Notes under the pieces: generated by a model | What the model was told of the DNA's origin: nothing | The model's database searches: none | What the model saw: only the letters and a program-made list of their open reading frames with translations | Translations under genes and position numbers: made by a program | In this document: piece by piece, positions 35,474-44,497 of the stretch | Layout: every line of letters begins with the position of its first letter | How positions within the stretch are numbered: the stretch's first letter is position 1 | NCBI RefSeq assembly: GCF_016758175.1 | Contig: NZ_QYAB01000002.1 | Coordinates: 230,703 to 294,702 of the forward strand | DNA from: Leucobacter zeae | Lineage (GTDB): Bacteria; Actinomycetota; Actinomycetes; Actinomycetales; Microbacteriaceae | Reading direction: 5' to 3' | Length of the DNA: 64,000 bases

Positions 35474-36717
35474 CGTCCCTCCGTCCGCGCGGCCCCGGCC
35501 CCGCGTCCGCGCGCCGCGAGCTCGGCCTCGACGGCGCCTGCGAGCCGCGCCACGCCGTCTTCGATGCGTTCGGGCGAGGACGTCGCGAAGCACAGGCGGA
35601 GCGCGTTGCGCATCGTGCCGTCTGAGGTGAACGCCGGGCCGGGGATGTAGGCGACGCCGTCGCCCAGCGCCCTCGGGAAGAGCTCCTCGGTGTCGAGTTC
35701 GGCCGCGTCCCCCTGCAGCGTCGCCCAGAGGAAGAATCCGCCGTCGGGGTCGGTCGTGCGGACGCGGTCGCCGAAGCGCCGATCGAGCGCGTCGATCATG
35801 GCGAGCTTGCGTTCGCGGTAGATCGGGCGGAGCCGGTCGAGGTGGGTGCCGAGGTGGCCGCTCGCCAGGTAGTCCGCCACCGCGTGCTGCACGGGGACGC
35901 TGCTGCAGGTGTCCATGGCCTGCTTCGCACGGACCGCGACGCGCCGCACCTCGGGGTCGACGTCGATCCAGCCCGTGCGCAGTCCGGGCGCGATCATCTT
36001 CGAGAACGTGCGCACCTGGAAGACGAGCGGGTGCCCCGGGGCGATCGCCGAGAAGTCGGGGACCGCCTCGCCGGCGAATCGCAGCGGCCCGTAGGGGTCG
36101 TCGTCGATGATCACGGAGCCCCAGCGCTCGGCCAGTTCGAGCAGTCGCTCGCGCCGGTCGCGGCTGAGCGTGACGCCGGTCGGGTTCTGGAAGTTGGGGA
36201 TCGTGTAGATGGCGCGCGGCGCGCGGCCGGCCCGTGCGACCAGGTCGGGGAGCGCATCGACGATCATGCCGGCGTCGTCGACGGGCACGGGGAGCAGCTC
36301 GGCCCCGTAGCTCAGCGCGGTGGCGCTGCCGTTGCTGTAGGTCGGCGCCTCGACGACGACGAGGTCGCCGGGACCCACGAAGATCTTGAACGCGAGGTCG
36401 AGCCCCTGCATGCCGCCCGTCGTGACGAGCAGGCGCTCGTCCGACGTGGCGATCCCGCGCGCCTCCGAGAGGCGGAGGATCTGCTCGCGCAGCACGGGCT
36501 CCCCCTCGGTCTCGCCGTAGTCGTAGCGTCCGGAGCGCACGCCGTCGAAGGCCGCGTCGAGCTGGGCGATCGGCATGAGATCCTCGCTCGGCGCGCCCAT
36601 GGCGAAGCGCACGATGTCATGGCGCTGCTCGGCGAGCAGGCCGGTCGATGCGTCGATGACGGATCCGATGAGGAGCCGTTCGCGGTGCGCGAGCGGCGGG
36701 GCGATGGCGGTGGGCAT
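35470..36717 (-). CDS. Class I PLP aminotransferase (LysN/2-aminoadipate group)
   Basis: A 415-residue aminotransferase of the MocR/LysN-like class I group, without a DNA-binding domain. Features are IRFAMG-type RFAMGAPSEDLMP, VTTGGMQGLDLAFKIF, YTIPNFQNPTGVTLS, IIDDDPYGPLRF, and the cofactor lysine in VRTFSKMIAPGLRTGWI. It starts two bases before the M24 stop region and overlaps the M20 gene start, so the three are tightly coupled. A transamination step on a diamino acid released by the hydrolases is plausible. Confidence 0.87.
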   Translation of the reverse strand: MPTAIAPPLAHRERLLIGSVIDASTGLLAEQRHDIVRFAMGAPSEDLMPIAQLDAAFDGVRSGRYDYGETEGEPVLREQILRLSEARGIATSDERLLVTTGGMQGLDLAFKIFVGPGDLVVVEAPTYSNGSATALSYGAELLPVPVDDAGMIVDALPDLVARAGRAPRAIYTIPNFQNPTGVTLSRDRRERLLELAERWGSVIIDDDPYGPLRFAGEAVPDFSAIAPGHPLVFQVRTFSKMIAPGLRTGWIDVDPEVRRVAVRAKQAMDTCSSVPVQHAVADYLASGHLGTHLDRLRPIYRERKLAMIDALDRRFGDRVRTTDPDGGFFLWATLQGDAAELDTEELFPRALGDGVAYIPGPAFTSDGTMRNALRLCFATSSPERIEDGVARLAGAVEAELAARGRGAGAARTEGR

Positions 36718-36718
36718 G

Positions 36719-37963
36719 TCACACTTCCTTGACGATCAGTCGACGCGGTGCGTCGGTGAAGACTTCGGCCCCGCCCGGCGCGACGCGCACCGACTCCGAG
36801 ACCTCGAATCCGTAGCCGGTCATCCACATGCCGGCGATGACGTGGAACGTCATGTTCTCCCGGAGCTCCGTGGTGTCGCCGGCCCGGAGGCTGACGGTGC
36901 GCTCGCCCCAATCGGGCGGGAAGCCGATGCCGATGGAGTACCCGAGCCGGGAGCGCTTCTCGAGTCCGTAGCGCCGGAGCACCCGGTCGAATGCGGCGTG
37001 CACCTCGGCGGGAGTGCCGCCGGGGCGCAGCTCGGCGAGGGCCGCATCGAGGCCCTCGACCGTCGCTCCGGCGAGGCGATCGAGCTCGCGTCCGGGCGCT
37101 CCGAGGGCGACGGTGCGGGCGAGCGGGGCGTGGTAGCGCCGGTGCACGCCAGTGAGCTCGATCGACACCGCCTCGTCCGGGGCCATGCGCTCAGCCGTCC
37201 AGGTGAGGTGCGGCGTGTCCGCTCCCTCGCCGTACATGAACATCGGGACGATCGCCGGGTAGTCGCCGTCTGCGGCCTCCCCGTCGGCGTCCGGCCCGAC
37301 GCCCCTGGCCTGCGCGGCGAGCACCTCGGCAGCGAGCTCGTTGAGCGGCCTCCCGACGGCGATCGCGTCGACCGCGCAGCGCATCGCCTCGCTGGCCACG
37401 CGGCCGGCCTTGCGCATGAGCCCGATCTCGAAGTCGGACTTCACGAGGCGCACCCAGTTCACGAGCTCACGGCTCTCGACGAGCTCCCACTCGGGCATCG
37501 CGTCGCGGAACGCGAGGTACGAGCGCACGGAGAAGAAGTGCGCGTCGCCTTCGAACCCGACCCGCACGCGGTGGGCGTCGGCGAGCCCGCGCGCTCCGGC
37601 GAGTCCGCGTCCCCCGGCGAGCCCGCGGTCGCGGAGCCGCTCGGCGACCCAGGCCATCGGGTGGGTGTCCGGGCGGTGCACGAGCGTCTCGGGGTAGCCC
37701 AGGACGTCGTCGACGTGCACCACCGCCGTGCGGTGAGCGCCGAGCGCGTCCATCTCGCGCATGGCGAGCACGGGGTCGCCCTCGAGCGGCACGAAGAGCA
37801 CCTGGGGGGTGTAGAACGACCAGGCGTTGTAGCCCGTCAGGTAGTAGATGTTCGCGGGGTCCGCGACGATGAGCGCGTCCAGCGCCCGATCGGTCATCGC
37901 GGACTTGACCGCGGCGAGACGACGGCCGAACTCGTGGACGGTCGGCTGTGCGGATGTCGGCAT
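36719..37963 (-). CDS. M24 creatinase-fold hydrolase, DoeA/EutD (ectoine hydrolase)-like
   Basis: A 414-residue protein with an N-terminal creatinase domain and a C-terminal pita-bread domain. It carries segments I associate with ectoine hydrolase DoeA/EutD: DPANIYYLTGYNAWSFYTPQ, GYPETLVHRPDTHPM, DYPAIVPMFMYGEGADTPHL, SIELTGVHRRYHAPLARTV (E269 matches the position of the covalent Glu described for EutD), and GIGFPPDWGERTVSLR. The five metal ligands of classic Xaa-Pro peptidases are not all evident. It leads the operon, divergent from a LysR gene. Assignment rests on remembered motifs; creatinase-like or other cyclic-amidine activity is the alternative. Confidence 0.75.
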   Translation of the reverse strand: MPTSAQPTVHEFGRRLAAVKSAMTDRALDALIVADPANIYYLTGYNAWSFYTPQVLFVPLEGDPVLAMREMDALGAHRTAVVHVDDVLGYPETLVHRPDTHPMAWVAERLRDRGLAGGRGLAGARGLADAHRVRVGFEGDAHFFSVRSYLAFRDAMPEWELVESRELVNWVRLVKSDFEIGLMRKAGRVASEAMRCAVDAIAVGRPLNELAAEVLAAQARGVGPDADGEAADGDYPAIVPMFMYGEGADTPHLTWTAERMAPDEAVSIELTGVHRRYHAPLARTVALGAPGRELDRLAGATVEGLDAALAELRPGGTPAEVHAAFDRVLRRYGLEKRSRLGYSIGIGFPPDWGERTVSLRAGDTTELRENMTFHVIAGMWMTGYGFEVSESVRVAPGGAEVFTDAPRRLIVKEV

Positions 37964-38000
37964 GCTCACTCCTTCGTGCGGTACACGACACGCTATTCGG

Positions 38001-38047
38001 CCCGAACGCTTTCGGAAAGGCGTAGGGTGATAACGGTACTGTTCGGG
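38001..38047. promoter_or_regulatory. Spaced inverted repeat in the LysR/M24 divergent region
   Basis: CCCGAAC (38001-38007) and GTTCGGG (38041-38047) are perfect inverted arms 33 bp apart, between the divergent M24 and LysR starts. They could be half-sites for the LysR protein, or chance in GC-rich DNA. Confidence 0.3.
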
Positions 38048-38070
38048 AAACATGAAGGGTGGGTCGGGTC

Positions 38071-39003
38071 GTGCTCGATGTGCGCAAGCTCGCGCTGCTG
38101 CGAGAGGTGTCGCTCCACTCGGGCATCACGGGGGCGGCCCGCGCACTCGGCATGAGCGTCTCCTCGGTGTCCCAGCAGGTCTCGCGGCTGCAGCAGGAGG
38201 TCGGCGTGCCCCTGCTCGAGACCGTCGGGCGCGGTGTGCGGCTGACGCCCGAGGCGGATCGGCTCGTCGCTCACACCGAGCGCGTGCTCGAGGCGCTCGA
38301 GGCGGCGGAGACCGAGATCGAGGCGGGCCGCGGCGGCGTGCGCGGGGTCGTGCGCGTCGTCGCCTTCCACGCGTTCGCGCTGCGGCTGCTCGCCCCGATG
38401 ATTCGCGAGCTCGGCGAGATCGCTCCGGATCTCTCGGTCGAGTTCGTGCAGCTCGACCCCGAGGACGCGCTCGCCGAGCTCGGCGCTCGGCGAGCCGACC
38501 TCGTGGTGGCCGACGAGTACCCGGGGCTCGCCCTCGCGCCGAGTCGCGGGCTCGTACGAGCCGATCTCGGCAGCGAGCCGATCGACCTCTACCTGCCCGG
38601 CGTCGCAGGTGCGGAGGCGTTCGACCCGGCCGCGTCGCCCGAGCGGCTCGCCGCGCTGCCGTGGGTCGTCGAGCCGCGGCAGAGCGACGCCTTCCGGTGG
38701 GCCAGGGCGATGTGCCGTTCGCTCGGCTTCGAGCCGCGGGTCGCGTTCGAGTCCCCGAACCTCGACGTGCATCGGGAGCTCGTGGCGTCGGGACTCGCGG
38801 CGGCCTTCCTCCCGCGGTCGGCGGCGCGCGGACTCGTCGGGCGCGTCGAGGGGCTCCCCGAGCAGTTGCATCGCACGCTGCTCATGGTGACCCGGCGCGG
38901 CACCGAGCGCTCGCCCGCGCTGCTCGCGTGCCGCACCGCGGTCGAGCGGGCGTTCGTCGCGCAGCGCGCCGCTGACGGCGGCGTGCGCTCGACCTTTCTG
39001 TAA
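38071..39003 (+). CDS. LysR-family transcriptional regulator
   Basis: About 310 residues: N-terminal helix-turn-helix (GAARALGMSVSSVSQQVSRLQQE) and a substrate-binding-like effector domain. The GTG at 38071 was preferred over 38059 because its protein start, VLDVRKLALLREV, aligns with MLDLRRLVILREL of the paralogue at 30.9 kb. It is divergent from the M24 operon and 120 bp upstream of the GabD-like gene, so it may control both. The pair of paralogous regulators bracketing 31-39 kb suggests duplication and divergence within one catabolic locus. Confidence 0.88.
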   Translation: MLDVRKLALLREVSLHSGITGAARALGMSVSSVSQQVSRLQQEVGVPLLETVGRGVRLTPEADRLVAHTERVLEALEAAETEIEAGRGGVRGVVRVVAFHAFALRLLAPMIRELGEIAPDLSVEFVQLDPEDALAELGARRADLVVADEYPGLALAPSRGLVRADLGSEPIDLYLPGVAGAEAFDPAASPERLAALPWVVEPRQSDAFRWARAMCRSLGFEPRVAFESPNLDVHRELVASGLAAAFLPRSAARGLVGRVEGLPEQLHRTLLMVTRRGTERSPALLACRTAVERAFVAQRAADGGVRSTFL

Positions 39004-39121
39004 GCGATACTGACGGGTCGGGGTCTTCTTTCGTCGCTGTTCGCGACGGCTCCGGGGGCCTAGCGTGGGGGTCGACCCGCCGCGCATCGGTCGCGCGGCC
39101 CGATCGAGGAGGCGCACCACG

Positions 39122-40615
39122 ATGACCCGCACGCTCACCACCCGCTCCGCATCGGAGCTCGTCCGGGCCGACGCGGCCGCCGTCGCCCGTGCGGACGCCG
39201 TGATCTCCGAACTGTCGCTCCCGGGCGACGGGATCCCCGTCACCGATCCCGCGACCGGCGAGCGCATCGCGGCCGTGCCCGACGTCGGGGTCGACGCGGC
39301 GCTCGAGGCGGTCGCAGCCGCCGACGCGGCCGGCAGAGCCTGGGCGGCGACGACCCCGCGGCACCGCGCCGCACTGCTCTCGCGATGGCACGAGCTCATC
39401 GTCGCGCACGCCGAGGAGCTCGCGCACCTCATCACCCGCGAGATGGGCAAGACGCTCGCCGAGGCCCGCGGCGAGGTGCAGTACGGCGGCGACTTCGTGC
39501 GCTGGTACGCGGAGGAGGCGGTGCGCCCCGACGGCGGTTTCCGCGGCCTGCCCGGAGGAGGCGCGAGCCTCGTGGTCACCCGCGCGCCGGTCGGGCTCGC
39601 CGTGCTCATCACCCCCTGGAACTTCCCGCTCGCGATGGCGACCCGCAAGATCGCCCCCGCGCTCGCCGCGGGGTGCCCGGTCGTCGTGAAGCCCGCGACG
39701 CTCACCCCGCTCACGACGTACTACGTCGTGGAGCTCGCGCGCAGGGCGGGCATCCCCGAGGCGCTCATCCAGGTGGTCACGACGTCCCGGTCCGCGGCGT
39801 TCAGCGAGGCCGTGCTGCGCGACCCGCGGGCGAGGAAGGTCTCGTTCACCGGTTCGACGCCCGTCGGGAAGCAGCTCATGCGGATCGCCGCCGAAGGCGT
39901 GCTGCGCACCTCGATGGAGCTCGGCGGCAACGGCCCCCTGCTCGTCTTCGACGACGCCGACCTCGACCGTGCCGTCGAGGGCGCTGTGGCGGCCAAGCTC
40001 CGCAACGGCGGCCAGTCCTGCATCGCGGCGAATCGCATCTACGTGCAGCGCGGGATCGCCGATGCGTTCGTCGAGGGGTTCGCCGAGCGGCTCGCGTCGG
40101 CCTCCGTGGGCAGCGGGTTCGGCTCGGGAGTCGCGGTCGGGCCGCTCATCGACGATCGGGCGGTGGCCGAGATGGACGCCCTCACTGACGTCGCCGTCGC
40201 CGCCGGCGCTGAGCTGCGGACCGGGGGCGCCGCGTACGACGGGCCGGGGAGCTTCTTCGCGCCCACCGTGCTCGACCGGGTGCCCGGGGACTCCCGGATC
40301 GCGAACGTCGAGATCTTCGGTCCGGTCGCGGCGATCCAACGGTTCGGCGACGAGGCGGAGGGGGTGGCCCGCGCGAACGCGACCGAGTTCGGGCTCGCGG
40401 GGTACGTGTTCACGGAGAACCTCGATCGGGCGCTCAACGTCGCCGAGGCGCTCGAGACCGGGCTGGTCGGGATCAATCAGGGCGTGCCGTCGAACGCCGC
40501 CGCCCCGTTCGGCGGGGTCAAGCAGTCCGGCCTGGGCCGCGAGGGCGGCCCGGAGGGGCTCGAGGAGTACCAGAGCGTGCGCTTCTTCAACATCGCTCGG
40601 CGCGAGACCCGCTGA
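39122..40615 (+). CDS. gabD: Succinate-semialdehyde dehydrogenase, GabD type
   Basis: A 497-residue aldehyde dehydrogenase with GabD hallmarks: TREMGKTLAEARGEV, ITPWNFPLAMATRKIAPALAAG, KPATLTPLT, FTGSTPVGKQLM, Glu in SMELGGNGPLLVF, Cys in RNGGQSCIAANRIYVQ, EIFGPVAAIQRF, and APFGGVKQSGLGREGG. NADP-linked oxidation of succinate semialdehyde is the default. It could serve GABA catabolism with the gabT-like gene, the aldolase product of the hpa pathway, or an aspartate-semialdehyde step as in DoeC. The ATG at 39122 follows GAGGCGC. Confidence 0.9.
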   Translation: MTRTLTTRSASELVRADAAAVARADAVISELSLPGDGIPVTDPATGERIAAVPDVGVDAALEAVAAADAAGRAWAATTPRHRAALLSRWHELIVAHAEELAHLITREMGKTLAEARGEVQYGGDFVRWYAEEAVRPDGGFRGLPGGGASLVVTRAPVGLAVLITPWNFPLAMATRKIAPALAAGCPVVVKPATLTPLTTYYVVELARRAGIPEALIQVVTTSRSAAFSEAVLRDPRARKVSFTGSTPVGKQLMRIAAEGVLRTSMELGGNGPLLVFDDADLDRAVEGAVAAKLRNGGQSCIAANRIYVQRGIADAFVEGFAERLASASVGSGFGSGVAVGPLIDDRAVAEMDALTDVAVAAGAELRTGGAAYDGPGSFFAPTVLDRVPGDSRIANVEIFGPVAAIQRFGDEAEGVARANATEFGLAGYVFTENLDRALNVAEALETGLVGINQGVPSNAAAPFGGVKQSGLGREGGPEGLEEYQSVRFFNIARRETR

Positions 40616-40616
40616 G

Positions 40617-40652
40617 GCGGATCGGGCGCCGGCGGTCCGGCGTCCGATCCGC
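40617..40652. terminator. Bidirectional terminator, 16-bp stem
   Basis: GCGGATCGGGCGCCGG and CCGGCGTCCGATCCGC (one G-T wobble) with a 4-nt loop lie between convergent gabD and the NTF2-like gene, one base after the gabD stop. Confidence 0.75.
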
Positions 40653-40663
40653 GGGCGGCGACG

Positions 40664-41017
40664 TCAGAGCGTCGTGAACACCTTGCTCGTGATGCGCCAC
40701 ACCCCGTCGCGCCTGATCAGCCCGAACTGGTTGCGGAAGTCGGCGCCGAGGAAGCCGCGCTCCTCGAGCACGGCGCTCGCGATGTCGCCCGTCACCTCGA
40801 TGCTGCGGATGGAGCAGGCGTACTCGTCGCCGGCGGGCTCGGCCGTCGCCACGACGCGGTCGGCGAACTCAGCACCCGTCATCGTCGTGTAGTCGGGGCC
40901 GAGGTAGCCCCACATGACGGCGTGCTCGTCGAATGCGTCGCGCACGACGGCCGGATCTGCGGCGCGGCATCCGTCGATGTACTGCTGCACTGCGGCGCGG
41001 ACTGCGGTTTCGGTCAT
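40664..41017 (-). CDS. SnoaL/NTF2-like (lumazine-binding type) protein
   Basis: A 117-residue cone-shaped alpha+beta barrel protein of the NTF2-like superfamily: AAVQQYIDGCRAADPAVVRDAFDEHAVMWG at the start and FLGADFRNQFGLIRRDGVWRITSKVF at the end. Family members are small-molecule isomerases, dehydratases or non-catalytic binding proteins. The start overlaps the transporter stop by ATGA, making it the last gene of the six-gene alcohol dehydrogenase operon. A role on a pathway intermediate is likely but unspecified. Confidence 0.8.
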   Translation of the reverse strand: MTETAVRAAVQQYIDGCRAADPAVVRDAFDEHAVMWGYLGPDYTTMTGAEFADRVVATAEPAGDEYACSIRSIEVTGDIASAVLEERGFLGADFRNQFGLIRRDGVWRITSKVFTTL

Positions 41018-42375
41018 GTCGGGGTTCCCTGCTGCGGCGGTGGCTGCGCTGCCGGCGATTCCGGCTGCGGTGCGCGCGGTCGCGCGTCTATCGGTGACGT
41101 CGAAGACGTCGGAGCGGTCGGATGGGGGAGCACGCGGCGGACCGCGATGCGGGCGATGAGCATGGAGAGTACCGCACCGGAGGCGATCGCCGCGGCCATC
41201 GTCGTCGCCGAGGTGCCCGCGAGCGCCGAGATCAGCGGCGCCACGACGGCTCCCGCGGTGAACATGGCCATGCCGAGCAGCGCCGACGCCGTGCCCGCGC
41301 GGGAGCCGTGCCCGCTCAGCGCGAGCGTGGAGCCGTTCGGGCCGCCGAGCCCCGCGGCTCCCAGGAACACCGCGAGGGCGCCGATCACGATCGCCGCGTG
41401 CGCGCCGAGCAGCGCGCAGCCGAGCAGCACGAGCGCCGCGAGGGCGCCGGCGCTCTGGCCCGCGAGGTACATCCTGGCGGTGCCGACCCGGCGCACCAGC
41501 AGGCGGCTGATCTGCGCGCCGCCGAGCTGCATGAGCGCATTCGCGGCGAAGACAGCGCTGAACAGCTGCGGGGTGAGACCGTACTCGCCCTGCAGCACGA
41601 AGCTCGACATCGAGAGGTAGGAGAAGAAAGCCGTTCCGCTCAGGCATCCGGCGATCATGATCGCGACGAAGAGCGGATCGCGCAGTACGGCCGAGACGTG
41701 CGACGCCGTCGTGCGGAGCACCCCGCCTGCGTGCCGGCCGTCGTGCAGCGTCTCGCGCAGACCGAGCTGGGCGACCGCGACGAGCACCGCTCCGACGCAG
41801 GCGAGCACCAGGAAGATGCCGCGCCAGTCCATGACCCGGGCGAGCTGGCCCCCGATCACCGGCGCGATGATCGGGGTGACCGATGACACGAGCGCGAGCA
41901 GCGACAGCATGCGCGAGAGTTCGATGCCGTGGAACAGGTCGCGCGCCACCGCCATGCTGATGACCACCCCGGCGGCGCCGGCGAGACCCTGGAGGAATCG
42001 CGCGACGAGCAGCAGCTCGATCGTGGGCGCGAACGCGCACGCGGCGGAGAGCAGCGCGAAGAGCACCACGCCGATGACGAGCGGGCGCTTGCGGCCGAAG
42101 CGGTCGGAGAGCGGGCCGGCCACGAGCTGCCCGATCCCGAGCCCGATCATGCACACCGACATGGTCGCCTGCCCGAGCGCGTCGGTCGTGCCGAGCGTCC
42201 GGGCGAGCTGCGGCAGCTGCGGCAGGTACAGGTCCATCGAGAGCGGCCCGAACGCCTCGAGGGCTCCGAGCACGAGGGTGATGCGCAGGAGACCCATGGG
42301 CCGGCGCGCGGGTGTGCCGATCCTTCCGGATCCGCCCGCCCGCCGCGCCCTGCCCGGCCATCTCAGTGCACTCAC
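41014..42375 (-). CDS. MFS transporter, Bcr/CflA drug-efflux type
   Basis: About 450 residues with 12 hydrophobic segments; LGALEAFGPLSMDLYLPQLPQLA, LVAGPLSDRFGRKRPLVIG and RFLQGLAGAAGVVISMAVARDL mark the Bcr/CflA group of DHA1 pumps. The GTG at 42375 overlaps the upstream hydrolase stop (GTGA) and has AGGA upstream; the alternative ATG at 42297 lacks a ribosome-binding site. In this catabolic operon it may import the substrate or export toxic intermediates. The long Pro/Ser-rich C-terminus is unusual. Confidence 0.85.
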   Translation of the reverse strand: MSALRWPGRARRAGGSGRIGTPARRPMGLLRITLVLGALEAFGPLSMDLYLPQLPQLARTLGTTDALGQATMSVCMIGLGIGQLVAGPLSDRFGRKRPLVIGVVLFALLSAACAFAPTIELLLVARFLQGLAGAAGVVISMAVARDLFHGIELSRMLSLLALVSSVTPIIAPVIGGQLARVMDWRGIFLVLACVGAVLVAVAQLGLRETLHDGRHAGGVLRTTASHVSAVLRDPLFVAIMIAGCLSGTAFFSYLSMSSFVLQGEYGLTPQLFSAVFAANALMQLGGAQISRLLVRRVGTARMYLAGQSAGALAALVLLGCALLGAHAAIVIGALAVFLGAAGLGGPNGSTLALSGHGSRAGTASALLGMAMFTAGAVVAPLISALAGTSATTMAAAIASGAVLSMLIARIAVRRVLPHPTAPTSSTSPIDARPRAPQPESPAAQPPPQQGTPT

Positions 42376-43403
42376 GGGGCGAGGATCCTGCGCCACCAGC
42401 TGTCGCGCGCGGCGTTCGCGGCGCGCGACACGATCGCGTCGGGCGAGAACCCGCTGAAGCCGTGGTACCCGCCGGACCAGACGTGCAGTTCGGCCTCGCC
42501 GCCAGCGGCCCAGATGCGGCTCGCGAACTCGACGGCCTCGTCTCGGAAGACCTCGGCAGCGCCGACCTCGATGAACGCCGGTGCGAGTCCGGCGAGGTCG
42601 GTCGCCCGCGCCGGAGCGCAGAAGGGATGCACCCGATCCGTGGCGCGGTCGGCCCCGAGCATCGCGTCCCAGCCCGTGTCGTTGTTGTTGCGATCCCACG
42701 CCCCGAGTCCGTCGTACTGCCAGGATGAGACCGTGTCGTTGCGGTCGTCGATCATCGGGGCGCCGACGAGCTGGCCGGCGAGCGGGACGCCCCGGTCGCG
42801 GGCCATGAGCGCGACGGCTGCGGCGAGGCCGCCGCCTGCGGATGCCCCCGTGACCACGACGCGCGACGCGTCGACGCCGAGCTGGTCGGCGTGCTCCACG
42901 ATCCACGCGAGGGCCGCGAAGCAGTCCTCGGCCTGCGCCGGAGCGGGGTGCTCGGGCGCGAGACGGTACTCGACGCCGATGCCGACGACTCCGTGGCGCT
43001 CGGCGAGGTCGACGAGCTCCGGGGTCTCGAAGAACCGGGTGCCGAGCACGTACCCGCCGCCGTGGATCCCGAGCACCGCGGGGCGGGGCGCGCCGCCCCC
43101 GGGAGCGCCTCCGGCATCCGCGGCCGGTCGCACGACGGTCACCTCGATGTCCGGCGCGCCCGCGGGCCCGGGGATCGAGCGGTTCTCCCAGGTCACGGCG
43201 CGGCCCTCGACCTGCGCTTCCATCGGCGGGATGATCGTGGCGAAGTGCTCGCGGTTCGAGGCGATCGTGCGGGCGCGCAGCGGGATCCGCTCGACGAGAT
43301 CCAGGAAGGATGCGAGACCCGGCTCGAGCTGCGGGTCGTAGGGGACCGGGGCCGGGAGCGGCGACGGCGGGGTCGCCCGGTACGGCGCTGATCCGGTGCT
43401 CAT
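42372..43403 (-). CDS. Alpha/beta hydrolase, HSL family (esterase/lipase)
   Basis: A 343-residue hydrolase of the hormone-sensitive-lipase family: oxyanion-hole HGGGYVLG, nucleophile Ser in TGASAGGGLAAAVALMA, Asp in AEVFRDEAVEFA, and His in SGGYHGFSGF. It is a paralogue of the next gene (43400), sharing SASRIWAAGGEAELHVWSG-type sequence near the C-terminus. Start and stop overlap neighbours by 4 bp. It probably cleaves an ester in the operon's substrate. Confidence 0.88.
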   Translation of the reverse strand: MSTGSAPYRATPPSPLPAPVPYDPQLEPGLASFLDLVERIPLRARTIASNREHFATIIPPMEAQVEGRAVTWENRSIPGPAGAPDIEVTVVRPAADAGGAPGGGAPRPAVLGIHGGGYVLGTRFFETPELVDLAERHGVVGIGVEYRLAPEHPAPAQAEDCFAALAWIVEHADQLGVDASRVVVTGASAGGGLAAAVALMARDRGVPLAGQLVGAPMIDDRNDTVSSWQYDGLGAWDRNNNDTGWDAMLGADRATDRVHPFCAPARATDLAGLAPAFIEVGAAEVFRDEAVEFASRIWAAGGEAELHVWSGGYHGFSGFSPDAIVSRAANAARDSWWRRILAP

Positions 43404-44497
43404 GCGTCGACCCCTTTCGCCTGCACGGACTTCTCCGCCTGCACGGCGTCCGCGGTCCTCATGGCGCCTTCCGGCTCGCTGCGCCCCACGACGCGCGCGA
43501 TCCACGAGTCCCGCGACGCGAGCGCGGCCCGTGCCAGTGCGCTCTCCGGCGCGTAGACGTCGAAGCCGTGGAACGCGCCGGACCACACGTGCAGCTCCGC
43601 CTCGCCTCCGGCGGCCCAGATGCGGCTCGCATACGCGGCATCCTCGTCGCGGAACATCTCGGCCGATCCGACCTCGATGAACGCCGGGGGCAGCCCGGAC
43701 AGGTCCGTCTCCCGGCTCGGCGCGGCGGCGGCCGGAGCCGCTTCGGAGTAGGCCAGCTCGTCGCCGAGCACGAGCCGCCAGGCGAGCAGGTTCGCCTCGC
43801 GGGTCCAGGTGCCGATGCCGTCGTACTGCAGGGAGGAGACGGTGCGGTTCGTGTTGTCGAGCATGGGGCAGATCAGCAGCTGGCCGGCGATCGCGGGGCC
43901 GCCGCGCTCTCGGGCGAGCAGCGCGACGGCCGCGGCGAGCCCGCCGCCGGCGCTGCCGCCCATCACGATGAGTCGGTCGGGATCGCCGCCGAGCTCCGCG
44001 GCGTGCGCGGCCGCCCAGGCCACCGCGGCGTAGTCGTCCTCGACCCCTGCCGGGAACGGGTGCTCCGGAGCGAGCCGGTATTCCACGTTCACTCCGATCG
44101 CGCCGTGCGTCTCGACGAGGTCGATCACCCGTCCGTGCTCCCAGCTGCGGTGGCCGACGATCATGCCGCCGCCGTGGAAGTTGACGAGGATCGGCGCGGG
44201 GTCAGCCGGAGGCGGGTCGGGGCGGAACACCGTGACCTCGAGATCCGGGGAGCCGGCCGGTCCAGGGATCACGAGCTCCTCGGCGCTGACCGCCCGTCCG
44301 GCGACGGCGGCGGCGGAGTCCGGCGCACCCGGTCCGAAGGCCGGTCCGCCCGACCGCAGATTCTCCTCGGTCAGGGGCGGCGCCGGGCGGGCCGCCAGCG
44401 CGTCGATGACCGGCTGGAGCTCCGCGGCGAAGGGGACGGGAGCGATGCCCGGCGCACCGAGGGCGACGGGCGGAGCGGCGGTGACGGTGTCCGGCAT
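43400..44497 (-). CDS. Alpha/beta hydrolase, HSL family (esterase/lipase)
   Basis: A 365-residue paralogue of the adjacent hydrolase: HGGGMIVG, nucleophile Ser in MGGSAGGGLAAAVALLA, Asp in AEMFRDEDAAYA, and His in SGAFHGFDVY. YDGIGTWTREANLLAW matches YDGLGAWDRNNNDTGW in the neighbour. Tandem duplication with divergence suggests that two related esters, or two positions on one molecule, are hydrolysed. The ATG at 44497 overlaps the aldo/keto reductase stop (TGATG). Confidence 0.88.
   Translation of the reverse strand: MPDTVTAAPPVALGAPGIAPVPFAAELQPVIDALAARPAPPLTEENLRSGGPAFGPGAPDSAAAVAGRAVSAEELVIPGPAGSPDLEVTVFRPDPPPADPAPILVNFHGGGMIVGHRSWEHGRVIDLVETHGAIGVNVEYRLAPEHPFPAGVEDDYAAVAWAAAHAAELGGDPDRLIVMGGSAGGGLAAAVALLARERGGPAIAGQLLICPMLDNTNRTVSSLQYDGIGTWTREANLLAWRLVLGDELAYSEAAPAAAAPSRETDLSGLPPAFIEVGSAEMFRDEDAAYASRIWAAGGEAELHVWSGAFHGFDVYAPESALARAALASRDSWIARVVGRSEPEGAMRTADAVQAEKSVQAKGVDA

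Noticed and set aside
36719..37963. Simple annotation as Xaa-Pro aminopeptidase
   Set aside because: The sequence carries several segments typical of DoeA/EutD-like hydrolases and does not show the full set of peptidase metal ligands, so the narrower call is preferred with caution.
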